Below, one piece after another: positions 53,105 through 63,109 of a stretch of DNA of 64,000 nucleotides. The first letter of the stretch is position 1, and every line of letters starts with the position of its first letter. The position numbers and the translations under genes were made by a program. The notes beneath the pieces were generated by a model. That model ran no database searches. It was not told where the DNA came from and saw only the letters and a program-made list of their open reading frames with translations. The DNA is taken from the NCBI GenBank assembly GCA_017847835.1, contig JAGASH010000008.1, forward strand, positions 186,001 to 250,000. Direction: 5' to 3'. Source of the DNA: Oscillospiraceae bacterium. GTDB taxonomy: Bacteria; Bacillota; Clostridia; Oscillospirales; Ruminococcaceae.

Positions 53105-53820
53105 AAATTCTTGTGATAAACGGCAGTCCCAAGGGTGAAAAATCCAACACGATGAACGTCACTCGCGCCTTTCTGGAAGGTTTTCCCGAGGGCACGGAGG
53201 TTGATGTTGCAGAGCTGCAAAAGCTGGATATCAAGCCGTGTATGGGGTGCTATTCCTGCTGGGGAAAGACGGACGGGAAGTGTGTGATTAACGATGATAT
53301 GGCGGAACTGCGGGAGAAAATTCTCGCGGCGGACGTGATTGTCGAGAGCTTTCCGCTGTACTTTTTCGGTATGCCGTCAAAGGTTAAGATGATGACCGAC
53401 CGCTGTTTGCCGTTTATGCTGCCGTATCTCGGGAATATTGTCGAGGAGCGGAATATATGTTTTCACGAGCTGCGCGAAAAGAGCCTGTTGGAGAAGAAGC
53501 TTGTGGTGATTTCGTCGTGCGGGTATGTTGACGCGAAGGCGGTTTATCCTGCGCTTTTGAAGCAGTTTGACCTGATTTGTGGTGAGGGGAAGTACACGGC
53601 GATTTTGTGCGGGCAGGGTGAGCTTTTTATTTCGGGGAATGCGAAGCGGCAGCGCGACGGGTATCTTGAAGATGTGAGAAAAGCGGGCGCGGAGTTTGCG
53701 GAGAAGCTGTCACTTTCCGAAGAAACGAAGAAGCGTATTGCGAAGCCGATTTTGTCGCCGAAGGGGTTTGAAACGATTACTTCGGCGCATTGGGAGGAGA
53801 AACGGAAAAAGTCTTTTTGA
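53101..53820 (+). CDS. Iron-sulfur flavoprotein-like NAD(P)H-dependent reductase
   Basis: The flavodoxin-like start ILVINGSPKGEKSNT binds FMN. C47xxC50xxC53 with C61 (CMGCYSCWGKTDGKC) matches the compact CX2CX2CX4-7C motif of iron-sulfur flavoproteins. It has 239 residues. The overlap with the transferase gene suggests membership of the operon, perhaps as a redox partner for product tailoring. The last codons (KKSF, stop) lie inside repeat element B, which supplies the stop codon. Confidence 0.85.
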   Translation: MKILVINGSPKGEKSNTMNVTRAFLEGFPEGTEVDVAELQKLDIKPCMGCYSCWGKTDGKCVINDDMAELREKILAADVIVESFPLYFFGMPSKVKMMTDRCLPFMLPYLGNIVEERNICFHELREKSLLEKKLVVISSCGYVDAKAVYPALLKQFDLICGEGKYTAILCGQGELFISGNAKRQRDGYLEDVRKAGAEFAEKLSLSEETKKRIAKPILSPKGFETITSAHWEEKRKKSF

Positions 53821-53999
53821 AATTCTTAAAAACTTTTTCTTCAGAAAAAGTTTTTAAGCCGCCGGAGGCACTCGCGACGAAGTCGCGCTACTCCGCGCGA
53901 AGCGCGGAAATACGCATCAAAAGCGCTAAAGGGGTTTGGGGGAAAACAAGAGTTTTCCCCCAAGCGTTTTCGTTGACTAAACGTCAACGAAAACGCAAG
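53803..53999 (+). repeat. Multi-hairpin 3' repeat element, copy B
   Basis: Same order of parts as copy A. The first stem is 14 bp (TTAAAAACTTTTTC-TTCA-complement). The last stem reads GCGTTTTCGTTGAC-TAAAC-GTCAACGAAAACGC, where copy A has GGC/GCC: a compensatory change. It overlaps the end of the flavoprotein gene. Confidence 0.85.
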
Positions 54000-54028
54000 A
54001 GCAACCATAAAATAATATCAACAGAAAC

Positions 54029-54055
54029 CTCGGAGCGAAATGCCCCGAGTTTTTT
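54029..54055 (+). terminator. Terminator after repeat copy B
   Basis: CTCGG / CCGAG stem with an inner GC pair and six T. Confidence 0.6.
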
Positions 54056-54109
54056 CTTTTTGCAAATTTCCTAGGTTTTTACATCATTATTGCTTGCTGC
54101 TCCCTTTTG

Positions 54110-54366
54110 TTGGGGAACACCCCGCTGGGGTTTTCCCCAAACCCCTTTCCGCTGGGGGAAAAACTCTTGTTTTTCCCCCAGACCCCCTTTAGCGCTTTTT
54201 TCGCATTTCGCGTCGCTTCGCTCCGCGTTTTTGACGCTTCGCTCCAGTAGCGCGGCTTCGCCGCGAGTAGCGGCACTTCGTGCCGAGTGCCTCCGGCGGT
54301 TTAAACCCTTTTTCTGAAGAAAAAGGGTTTAAAAATCCCAAAAAGACTTTTTTCGCTTCGCGGTGC
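54110..54366 (-). repeat. Multi-hairpin 3' repeat element, copy C
   Basis: On the minus strand it opens with GCACCGCGAAGCGAAAAAAGTC as in copy A (shown here in two parts: GCACC and GCGAAGCG). It then has a 15-bp stem TTTAAACCCTTTTTC with loop TTCA, CGGCAC-GAA-GTGCCG, and GGGGGAAAAAC-AAGA-GTTTTTCCCCC. It ends in a long hairpin TTGGGGAA/TTCCCCAA instead of the GCGTTTTCG stem of A and B. It lies 3' of the acyl-CoA synthetase gene, in sense, and faces copy B. Confidence 0.85.
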
Positions 54367-54404
54367 CCGATTTTCGCTTTGTGGGTGTTTTCGCCTAAAT
54401 ATGC

Positions 54405-54431
54405 AAAAAGCCGCCCATTCAGAGCGGCTTT
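54405..54431 (-). terminator. Terminator of the acyl-CoA synthetase gene
   Basis: On the minus strand AAAGCCGC / GCGGCTTT stem, 9-base loop, then five T. Confidence 0.85.
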
Positions 54432-54437
54432 ACTATT

Positions 54438-56105
54438 TTATTTGAAGTTCTTTTCCTTGTCGTTCTCGCGGATTTCAACCCTTCTTATCTTCCCGCTTAT
54501 CGTCTTCGGCAACTCCTTCACAAACTCCACAACCCTCGGATATTTGTATGGCGCCGTGTTCCGCTTAACGTGGTTCTGTATGTCAGCTTTCAATTCCTCA
54601 CTCGCTTCATACCCGTCCGCAAGCACTATCGTTGCCTTCACAACCTCGCCTCTTATCGGGTGCGGAACCCCAGTAACCGCACACTCCAGAACAGCCGGGT
54701 GCGTCACCAATACACTCTCAACTTCAAACGGTCCTATGCGATATCCACTCGACTTGATTACATCGTCGTTCCTTCCGACATACCAGTAATACCCGTCTTC
54801 GTCACGCTTCGCAGTATCTCCCGTATGATACATTCCGTCATACCAAACCTTTTTCGTCGCAAGCTCGTTGTTGTAATAACCTCGGAAAAGACCCGGTGTA
54901 TTCGTGTATTCTCCCTTTACAACAATCTCTCCCACAACTCCCGCCGGTACGGAATTTCCTTCCTTGTCAACCAAGTCAATATCATAAAGCGGCGTCGGCT
55001 TGCCCATAGAACCGGGCTTTGGCTTCATTCCGATAATATTTCCGATAAGGCAGGTGCTCTCCGTCTGTCCGAAGCCCTCCATAAGCTCCAAGCCGGTCGC
55101 TTCCTTCCAGCGATTGAATACCTCTGCGGAAAGCGCTTCTCCTGCAATATTGCAGTATTGCAGGCTCGACAAATCGTATTTTTCAAGTCCTGCGTTGATG
55201 AAAAATCTGTACATCGTCGGCGGTGCGCAGAATGTCGTGATTTTATATTTTTCCATTATCGCGAGCATATTTTCCGGTATGAACTTGTCAAAGTCATACA
55301 CGAAAATGCACGTTCCCATTGCCATTTGACCATAGAGCTTGCCCCAAGCGGATTTTGCCCAGCCGGAGTCCGATACCGTGAGGTGAATTCCGTTCGGGCA
55401 CACCTTTTGCCAGTGCTTTGCCGTCTGGATATGTGCAAGAGCCAGCGTGTGGTCGTGGATTGCCATTTTCGGGTAACCTGTTGTTCCGCTTGTGAAATAC
55501 AGCAGGAAAATTTCGTCCGCTTTTGTGGGAATTCTTTCAAGCGTGTCGGGATATTTTTCTATTTCCTCGTCAAACGAAAGCCAGCCCTCTTTTGTCCCGT
55601 TTACAATAAACTTGCACTTCAGCTCGCCCTCGGTTTTCTCTGCGGCAACGTCAATATAGTCGCAGACATATCCGTCGTGCGTTGCCACAACACCCTTTAC
55701 ATCTGCCGCGTCCATTCGGTAAACGAAGTCCTTCACCGTCAGAAGATAGGTTGCGGGAATTGCGATTGCTCCGATTTTTATAAGAGCCATCATCGTGTAC
55801 CAGAACTGATAGTGACGCTTCATCACAAGTATAACGTGGTCGCCTTTTTTTATTCCCTGTGCCAGAAACATATTTGCCGCTTTATTTGACAATCGCGACA
55901 AATCCCCGTAGGTGAACGTTTTTTCATTTCCCTGGAGGTCAACCCACATCAATGCCCGACGGTCGGGTTCAAGCTCACCGTATTTATCTATGATATCATA
56001 GCCGAAATTGAAGTTTTCGGGATACTTTATTCCGAACTTTTTCAGGCTCCCGTCTTCATTATATTCCTCTGTGACAAAATTGAGATGATATGACTCAACG
56101 TCCAT
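54438..56105 (-). CDS. AMP-dependent acyl-CoA synthetase (medium-chain/MACS type)
   Basis: This ANL-superfamily ligase has 555 residues: A3 loop LLYFTSGTTGYPKMA, A5 EGFGQTES, A7 YHTGDTAKRDEDGYYWYVGRNDDVIKSSGYRIGP (read as YHTGD and GRNDDVIKSSGYR) and the catalytic Lys in KTISGKIRR. It activates a carboxylic acid as acyl-AMP then CoA thioester. It is transcribed toward the synthase cluster; whether it supplies a starter acid is inference from position. Confidence 0.93.
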   Translation of the reverse strand: MDVESYHLNFVTEEYNEDGSLKKFGIKYPENFNFGYDIIDKYGELEPDRRALMWVDLQGNEKTFTYGDLSRLSNKAANMFLAQGIKKGDHVILVMKRHYQFWYTMMALIKIGAIAIPATYLLTVKDFVYRMDAADVKGVVATHDGYVCDYIDVAAEKTEGELKCKFIVNGTKEGWLSFDEEIEKYPDTLERIPTKADEIFLLYFTSGTTGYPKMAIHDHTLALAHIQTAKHWQKVCPNGIHLTVSDSGWAKSAWGKLYGQMAMGTCIFVYDFDKFIPENMLAIMEKYKITTFCAPPTMYRFFINAGLEKYDLSSLQYCNIAGEALSAEVFNRWKEATGLELMEGFGQTESTCLIGNIIGMKPKPGSMGKPTPLYDIDLVDKEGNSVPAGVVGEIVVKGEYTNTPGLFRGYYNNELATKKVWYDGMYHTGDTAKRDEDGYYWYVGRNDDVIKSSGYRIGPFEVESVLVTHPAVLECAVTGVPHPIRGEVVKATIVLADGYEASEELKADIQNHVKRNTAPYKYPRVVEFVKELPKTISGKIRRVEIRENDKEKNFK

Positions 56106-56171
56106 TCTTTCAAAAATTCCCTTCCAATATTCGCGGCATTTTCCCAGATGTGTATAATACCGCTATTATCA

Positions 56172-56200
56172 ATTATAATATAAAGTCCCGCAATTGTCAA
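56172..56200 (-). promoter_or_regulatory. Sigma-A promoter of the acyl-CoA synthetase gene
   Basis: On the minus strand TTGACA, 17 bases, TATAAT. Confidence 0.8.
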
Positions 56201-56292
56201 TATTTCCTTTATGAAAATTATGTGTAAATTTTAAGGCAAATATGTGTTTATGAAACATTCTGTGCAAATTTTTTTCTTTTTCCATTTCGCAC

Positions 56293-56321
56293 TTGCATTT
56301 TCTTTCGGTTTGTGGTAAAAT
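56293..56321 (+). promoter_or_regulatory. Sigma-A promoter (extended -10) of rnpB
   Basis: TTGCAT, 17 bases, TGG-TAAAAT, ending about 13 bases before the RNA start. Confidence 0.8.
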
Positions 56322-56333
56322 AGTACTGTAATG

Positions 56334-56690
56334 AGCGCTGTTCGTTATATAATCGCGGTACGTGCGAACGTGCTGAGGAAAGTCCGGGCATCACAGAGCA
56401 GGGTAGCTGATAACGTCAGCCGAGGGCGACCTTAGGGCTAGTGCAACAGAGATATACCGCCGTGACTGCTTGCAGTCACAGTAAGGGTGGAAAGGCGAGG
56501 TAAGAGCTCACCGGAGTTCGGGAGACCGTACTGCCATGTAAACCCTACCCGATGCAACGCCGATTGGTTCGGGGAATTACGCGTCTGCTCGGCGCGCCCC
56601 GTTTAAGGCGGCTTGACTCACTCGGCGACGAGTGAGCTAGATAGATGATTATACTCGACAGAACCCGGCTTATCGATGAACAGCGTTTTT
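56334..56690 (+). ncRNA. rnpB: RNase P RNA
   Basis: The universally conserved P4 halves are seen: GAGGAAAGTCCGGGC at 56375 and ACAGAACCCGGCTTAT at 56658. P1 is CGCTGTTC / GAACAGCG at the ends. A length of about 355 bases fits bacterial RNase P RNA, which removes 5' leaders from tRNA precursors. I did not settle the A or B structural class. Confidence 0.95.
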
Positions 56691-56702
56691 TACCGTTTTC
56701 TC

Positions 56703-56725
56703 TCCCCTCTTTGAGGGGATTTTTT
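56703..56725 (+). terminator. Terminator of rnpB
   Basis: TCCCCTC / GAGGGGA stem, TTT loop, six T. Confidence 0.85.
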
Positions 56726-56826
56726 GTCGGTCGGGACTGCTTTTCCCTTTGGAAATCACCTTGATTTTTTCGCGCAAATGCGGACGATTTTTGGCAATTT
56801 CGCCGGCGTCGAACCGCCGAAATTGT

Positions 56827-57080
56827 TTGGGGAACACCCCGCCGGGGTTTTCCCCAAACCCCTTTCCGCTGGGGGAAAAACTCTTGTTTTTCCCCCAGAC
56901 CCCCTTTAGCGCTCTTTTGCGTATTTCGCATCGCTTCGCTCCGCGTTTTTGACGCTTCGCTCCAGTAGCGCGGCTTCGCCGCGAGTAGCGTCACTTCGTG
57001 CCGAGTGCCTCCGGCGGCAAGAAACCTTTTTCTGAAGAAAAAGGTTCCTTGACCTCCAAAAAGACTATTTTTCGCTTCGC
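56827..57080 (-). repeat. Multi-hairpin 3' repeat element, copy D
   Basis: Closest to copy C, with the same long terminal hairpin (TTGGGGAA/TTCCCCAA) and GGGGGAAAAAC stem. The first stem has changed to AACCTTTTTC / GAAAAAGGTT. It lies 3' of the groL terminator, in sense with groL. Between it and the rnpB terminator (56726-56826) I see no gene. Confidence 0.85.
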
Positions 57081-57100
57081 GTTAGTGGAAAGCGCGCTAG

Positions 57101-57132
57101 AAAAAATGCCCCTCGCTTCTCGCAAGGGGCAA
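57101..57132 (-). terminator. Terminator of groESL
   Basis: On the minus strand GCCCC / GGGGC with additional inner GCG/CGC pairs, followed by six T. Confidence 0.8.
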
Positions 57133-57154
57133 GTTTTATTCAGTTTCGCCGGAA

Positions 57155-58834
<1,680 letters not shown>

Positions 58835-59182
58835 TTACTTCTTTGCTGTCTTCTTTGCAGCGGGCTTCTTTTCGGGAGCCTTCTTTGCCGCGGGAGCTTC
58901 TTCAACAACCGCAAGAATATCGTCCTGCTTTACGATTGAGTACTCAACACCGTCAACCTTTACATCGGTGCCTGCGTACTTGCTGATGAGCACCTTGTCG
59001 CCGACTTTTACGGTCATTTCAACCTCTTTGCCGTCAACCATTCCGCCGGGGCCTACTGCAACGATTTCCGCAATAGACGGCTTTTCCTGTGCGGCTGCTG
59101 TAAGGATAATTCCGCTCTTGGTCGTTTCCTCCGCTTCAACTGCCTTGATTACAACTCTGTCTGCCAAAGGTCTGATTGTCAT
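58835..59182 (-). CDS. groS: Co-chaperonin GroES with Ala/Lys-rich tail
   Basis: MTIRPLADRVVIK, the mobile loop (ETTKSGIILTAAA) and VGDKVLISKYAGTDV identify GroES. It has 115 residues, about 20 more than usual. The excess is a C-terminal tail of Ala, Lys, Pro and Glu (from about residue 94) resembling histone-like tails. The operon is preceded by a CIRCE operator. Confidence 0.97.
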   Translation of the reverse strand: MTIRPLADRVVIKAVEAEETTKSGIILTAAAQEKPSIAEIVAVGPGGMVDGKEVEMTVKVGDKVLISKYAGTDVKVDGVEYSIVKQDDILAVVEEAPAAKKAPEKKPAAKKTAKK

Positions 59183-59238
59183 AATTTAGTTCCTCCTGAA
59201 TAAAATACATATATTATATGTGTATGCGCTTTATTAAG

Positions 59239-59265
59239 TTAGCACTCATTCTCTCTGAGTGCTAA
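59239..59265. promoter_or_regulatory. CIRCE operator (HrcA site)
   Basis: TTAGCACTC and GAGTGCTAA are separated by nine bases, a perfect match to the HrcA operator, placed between the promoter and groS. Confidence 0.97.
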
Positions 59266-59269
59266 TTAT

Positions 59270-59297
59270 ATTTTAACCCATATTTGAAAAAAATCAA
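59270..59297 (-). promoter_or_regulatory. Probable sigma-A promoter of groESL
   Basis: On the minus strand TTGATT, 16 bases, TAAAAT, directly upstream of CIRCE. Confidence 0.55.
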
Positions 59298-59424
59298 GTG
59301 GTAATTAGCATTTTTTTGAAACTTTTGTATATTTGCATAAAGAAACATTTTGCAAAGGCTTGTTTGTTGGCTATTTTACCATAATTTTTGTTTATTATTT
59401 GACAATATTTTTGGATAATTCATA

Positions 59425-59453
59425 TTGAAATGTCAAAAAAAATATGATATAAT
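59425..59453 (+). promoter_or_regulatory. Sigma-A promoter (extended -10) of the 59507 gene pair
   Basis: TTGAAA, 17 bases, TGA-TATAAT. The region between CIRCE and this promoter (59300-59424) is very AT-rich, without a gene. Confidence 0.7.
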
Positions 59454-59506
59454 CAAATTGTAAATTCGGTTTGGGCAATTTATTCTATTATAATAGGAGG
59501 ATAAAT

Positions 59507-59854
59507 ATGTTTGGTTTTCCGAAAAAAAATAAACTTTCAGAGGAAGAAAAGTATGCGCTTTCGCTTCCCAGAACAAAAAAAGTCCAGTTTAACGCAATGC
59601 CGCTCACACGCGTTGAAAACGAGCTTAACACCGACATCACCGCCGTTTTGAGCTATATTCCCGCGAATTATTACGCTTCAAAGGATAACTATCTCCAGTG
59701 CGTTTTCTATTTCACGGAGGACTATTCCGAGGTTTTTATGCAGTTTGAAAACCGCGTGGACGACCAGCTTAAAGGTAAAACAAAACTGTGGAAAATAGAC
59801 AAGGTTTTGCTACGCGATATCCTGAGAAAATTCGGGCAGCAAATCCAGATTTAA
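59507..59854 (+). CDS. Conserved-looking hypothetical protein
   Basis: The 115 residues are mixed alpha/beta, without membrane segment or signal. The start is ATG 59507 after AGGAGG; the frame is open further upstream, but that lacks a ribosome site. It pairs with the following gene 12 bases on. No family is recognised. Confidence 0.6.
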   Translation: MFGFPKKNKLSEEEKYALSLPRTKKVQFNAMPLTRVENELNTDITAVLSYIPANYYASKDNYLQCVFYFTEDYSEVFMQFENRVDDQLKGKTKLWKIDKVLLRDILRKFGQQIQI

Positions 59855-59866
59855 CGAGGAATTTAA

Positions 59867-60571
59867 ATGGAAAAAATCAGCATCTTATCTACTCCCGTCA
59901 ATTTTGACAAAAGCGACTATCTCAGCCTTCTGTCGCTTGCGGCGGGTGCGGCAATTTCACGGCAGAAGAAAATGGGTGAGCTTGTTATCGGCGAAAACGG
60001 CTGGAATGTTGACGTCAAAAACCGCAGAATAAAGTTCGGTGAAAACGAGTTCGACTGCGGGATAATCGGCTCGGAGAGCTATCAGAGCAATACCTGGCTC
60101 TGGGGCTGGGCAAACACCGAAAGCGGCGTGCCGGAGATTTGCTTTGCGCCGTCAAGAAGGGCAAAGCGAAACCTTCCCGAGTGCGAGGAGTTCAGCACGG
60201 GGAAGTTTATGCTCGACGAAATCCACACGGGGCACAATCTCTCGATGATTACCGCCGGCATTTCCGAGAAAAACGTGTGCTATTATCGCTGTCCGTATGA
60301 CGGGGGAGCGCTTTTCGTGCAGATTGAGGGCTTGCCCGAGGAGATTTTCGCGCCGATTTCGCTCGACGAGCTTGCGCGAGAATATATCGATATTATCGGC
60401 TCGTTTTACTGTGACCACAAGCTCCTTGCCGCGGGTTTTCTTCATCAGAACGGCTGTTCCTTTGAGGACGGAGGAAGCTATATTTCAGCAACGGACGGCG
60501 GGAGAACCCTTCGCTTTGATTTTGAGGAAGCGGACGGGCTTTTCCGTGTTATCAACATTTCTTTACAATAA
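59867..60571 (+). CDS. DUF6882-like protein
   Basis: The 234 residues contain SNTWLWGWANTESGVPE, resembling the DUF6882 pattern of cytoplasmic proteins with a WxWGWAN core. Its function is unknown. AACGAGG precedes the ATG. It is probably cotranscribed with 59507. Confidence 0.6.
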   Translation: MEKISILSTPVNFDKSDYLSLLSLAAGAAISRQKKMGELVIGENGWNVDVKNRRIKFGENEFDCGIIGSESYQSNTWLWGWANTESGVPEICFAPSRRAKRNLPECEEFSTGKFMLDEIHTGHNLSMITAGISEKNVCYYRCPYDGGALFVQIEGLPEEIFAPISLDELAREYIDIIGSFYCDHKLLAAGFLHQNGCSFEDGGSYISATDGGRTLRFDFEEADGLFRVINISLQ

Positions 60572-60701
60572 TTTCACACAACTTTCACGCGAAAAACTTT
60601 GTGCTGTCATAAAAACCTGTTATTATATAAATGTAATAAGCAAGCGGAACAGCTTATTACAAGAAACATTGCCAACCACCCTTTTCATAAATTACCAACC
60701 A

Positions 60702-60748
60702 AGCGTTGCGGCCCCGGGGAGTCAAATCCTCGGGGCTGCAATGCTTTT
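60702..60748 (+). terminator. Large GC-rich hairpin, probable terminator
   Basis: A stem of up to 19 positions (GGCCCCGGGGA region against TCCTCGGGGC, with a few mismatches), loop GTCAAA, then TTTT. It is longer than needed for termination. Confidence 0.6.
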
Positions 60749-60758
60749 ATAACGGAAA

Positions 60759-60790
60759 CGGCTCGGATTTTTCACCGAGCCGCGTTTTTT
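60759..60790 (+). terminator. Terminator between convergent genes
   Basis: CGGCTCGG / CCGAGCCG perfect stem with an 8-base loop, CG, then six T. Confidence 0.8.
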
Positions 60791-61817
60791 ATATCATTTT
60801 GATGAGTTCATCGTAAATCGGCTTGCGGATTTCGTCGATAAATCCGAAATCCATTTCCTTATACGACCACACCGAGCGCGAAATATTCAGCTTGTCAAAC
60901 GTATCGCGCATATCACGGTGCCAGCGAAGCGTGTCTTCAAGAGGCGCAACCTCAATTACACCGTATTCGCCGCAGTAAAGCGGAGCGTTCATCTTCTCGG
61001 CAAACTCAACCGCTTCCTTCATATAAAACTCGAAAAATTTCGCGTCAACGATTTCCTCGTTGTATCCCTCAAACACTTCCCAGACCTTCTTTTCGGGGAA
61101 CTGCTTCGATTTTTCGATATATTCGGCTGTCGGCGCGGGATAAGACATCTCGTAATCCGCGGGCATTCCCTCAAACCAGTACGCTTTCTGATGAGTGAAA
61201 ATCAGCGGGTCGTAGAGGTGGAACGTGTACACAATCCTGTCGTCAAGCGGCTTTTCCAGAAGCGAAAGCCCCTTGATACTGTTGTTGTGAATTCCGCCGT
61301 AGATGATGTAGTTTTTCGGAGCGACTTTTCTGATTTCCCCGATAACACGCTTTGCAATTTTATTCCACGGCTCGGCATATTCGTCATCGGTGATTTCATT
61401 CAGGATTTCATAGGCAATTCTGTCGGATTTGTCGGCATAGCGTGCCGATACCGCTTTCCACAGGTTTACGAAAATGTCCTGATATTTCTCGTCCGAGAAG
61501 AAACCGACTTCCTTTTCTCCCGGGTCAAAGGAATAGCCCATTGTCTTGTGCAGGTCGAGAATTATATTCAAGCCGTGCTTTTCCGTCCACTGAACTGCAC
61601 GGTCAAGATACTTGAAAGCGTCCCCTTTAAGCGCGCCGTTTTCATCGAGCAAAATGTTGAAGTCAAACGGCAGACGAACGTGGTCGGCGCCCCAGCCGGC
61701 AATTCTCGCGATGTCCTCTTCCTTGATGAAATTCTCGAGACGGTCAAGCGAGTAATCGCACTGCGAAAGCCAGCCGCCAAGGTTTACGCCTCTTTTAAAT
61801 CCGACAAATTCTCTCAT
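60789..61817 (-). CDS. Glycoside hydrolase family 5, cytoplasmic
   Basis: The (beta/alpha)8 enzyme has GVNLGGWLSQ at the start, acid/base Glu141 in EILNEITDD and nucleophile Glu284 in YCGEYGV. It has 342 residues without signal peptide or carbohydrate-binding module, so it should act inside the cell on imported oligosaccharides (beta-glucan or mannan type; not decided). It starts 12 bases after the lysA stop. Confidence 0.88.
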   Translation of the reverse strand: MREFVGFKRGVNLGGWLSQCDYSLDRLENFIKEEDIARIAGWGADHVRLPFDFNILLDENGALKGDAFKYLDRAVQWTEKHGLNIILDLHKTMGYSFDPGEKEVGFFSDEKYQDIFVNLWKAVSARYADKSDRIAYEILNEITDDEYAEPWNKIAKRVIGEIRKVAPKNYIIYGGIHNNSIKGLSLLEKPLDDRIVYTFHLYDPLIFTHQKAYWFEGMPADYEMSYPAPTAEYIEKSKQFPEKKVWEVFEGYNEEIVDAKFFEFYMKEAVEFAEKMNAPLYCGEYGVIEVAPLEDTLRWHRDMRDTFDKLNISRSVWSYKEMDFGFIDEIRKPIYDELIKMI

Positions 61818-61829
61818 AATTTCTCCTTT

Positions 61830-63095
61830 TTACAGCTCGTAATTTTTGTCTGCGAAATCAAATGTTGCGAAATAGTCTGCGGGAGTTTCCGCACGTCTTA
61901 TCATCTTCACGCTTCCGTCCTCGCGGAGCAGAAGCTCTGCGCTTCTGAGCTTGCCGTTGTAGTTGTAGCCCATCGAGAAACCGTGAGCGCCCGCGTCGTG
62001 AATTGCGAGATAATCTCCGATGTCGATTTTCGGGAGCATACGGTCAACCGCGAATTTGTCGCAGTTTTCGCAAAGTCCGCCCGTGATATCGTACTTGTGG
62101 TCGCAGGGAGCGTTTTCCTTGCCGAGCACCGTTATGTGGTGATATGCGCCGTAAATCGCAGGGCGCATAAGGTTTGCCGCACACGCGTCAAGTCCGATAT
62201 ATTCCTTGTAGATGTGCTTTTCACGGATTGCCTTTGCAATCAGCATTCCGTAGGGAGCAAGCATAAATCTGCCAAGCTCCGTGAAAATCGAGATATTTCC
62301 AAGACCTGCGGGAACAAGGATTTCCTCGAACTTCTCGCGAACCTTTTCACCGATTATCGCGATGTCGTTTGCGGGCTGGTCGGGCTTGTAGGGTATACCA
62401 ACACCGCCGCTCAGGTTGATAAACGAAAGCTCAACACCCGTTTTCTCCTTGATTTCAACCGCTGTTCTGAACATAATTCCCGCGAGAGTGGGGTAATAGT
62501 CGTTTGTCAGCGTGTTCGACGCAAGGAAAGCGTGCATTCCGAACTTCTTCGCGCCTTTTTCTTTGAGAATTTTGTAGCCCTCGATAATCTGCTCGTGCGT
62601 GAAGCCGTACTTTGCGTCCTTCGGTGTGTCCATTACGTTCGGAGAACCGTCCGTCTTGAACTCACCGCCGGGATTGTAACGGCAGCAAATCGTTTCGGGA
62701 ATGCCCGTCAGCTTGTCGAGAACGTCAATGTGCGTGAAATCGTCAAGGTTGATGATTGCGCCGAGCTCGAACGCTTTCTTGAAATCTTCATCGGGCGTTG
62801 CGTTTGACGAGAACATAATGTCGTGTCCCTTTGCGCCGACGTCGTCCGAGAGCATAAGCTCGGTGTACGACGAGCAGTCAAAGCCGCAGCCCTCGCTCTG
62901 CAAAACCTTCATAATAAACGGGTTTGGAGTAGCCTTAACCGCGAAATACTCGCGGAAACCCTTGTTCCACGAAAACGCAGCCTTCAGACGGCGCGCATTC
63001 TCGCGGATACCTTTTTCATCGTAAATGTGAAAAGGTGTGGGATAGGTTTTGGTTATCTCTTCGATTTGTTCTTTTGTTACGAATGGGGTTTTCAT
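61830..63095 (-). CDS. lysA: Diaminopimelate decarboxylase-like protein
   Basis: This fold-type III PLP enzyme has the PLP lysine K54 in YFAVKATPNP, HAFLASNTL, INLSGGVGIPY, and the GGLCENCD substrate motif (Ser to Asn-Cys change from the common CES). It makes lysine from meso-diaminopimelate. ATG 63095 is chosen (421 residues) after AGAGAGGAAAG; the frame is open further upstream but overlaps the next gene. D-ornithine/lysine or other decarboxylases share this fold, so specificity is likely but not certain. Confidence 0.88.
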   Translation of the reverse strand: MKTPFVTKEQIEEITKTYPTPFHIYDEKGIRENARRLKAAFSWNKGFREYFAVKATPNPFIMKVLQSEGCGFDCSSYTELMLSDDVGAKGHDIMFSSNATPDEDFKKAFELGAIINLDDFTHIDVLDKLTGIPETICCRYNPGGEFKTDGSPNVMDTPKDAKYGFTHEQIIEGYKILKEKGAKKFGMHAFLASNTLTNDYYPTLAGIMFRTAVEIKEKTGVELSFINLSGGVGIPYKPDQPANDIAIIGEKVREKFEEILVPAGLGNISIFTELGRFMLAPYGMLIAKAIREKHIYKEYIGLDACAANLMRPAIYGAYHHITVLGKENAPCDHKYDITGGLCENCDKFAVDRMLPKIDIGDYLAIHDAGAHGFSMGYNYNGKLRSAELLLREDGSVKMIRRAETPADYFATFDFADKNYEL

Positions 63096-63109
63096 ATTCT
63101 TTCCTCTCT

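Noticed and set aside
60702..60748. Possible tRNA-like or small RNA structure
   Set aside because: GTCAAATCC looks like a T-loop, but there is no acceptor stem, D or anticodon arm; a terminator hairpin fits better.
60918..62807. 629-codon open frame antisense to lysA and the GH5 gene
   Set aside because: It crosses two well supported genes and their junction on the other strand and shows no domain.
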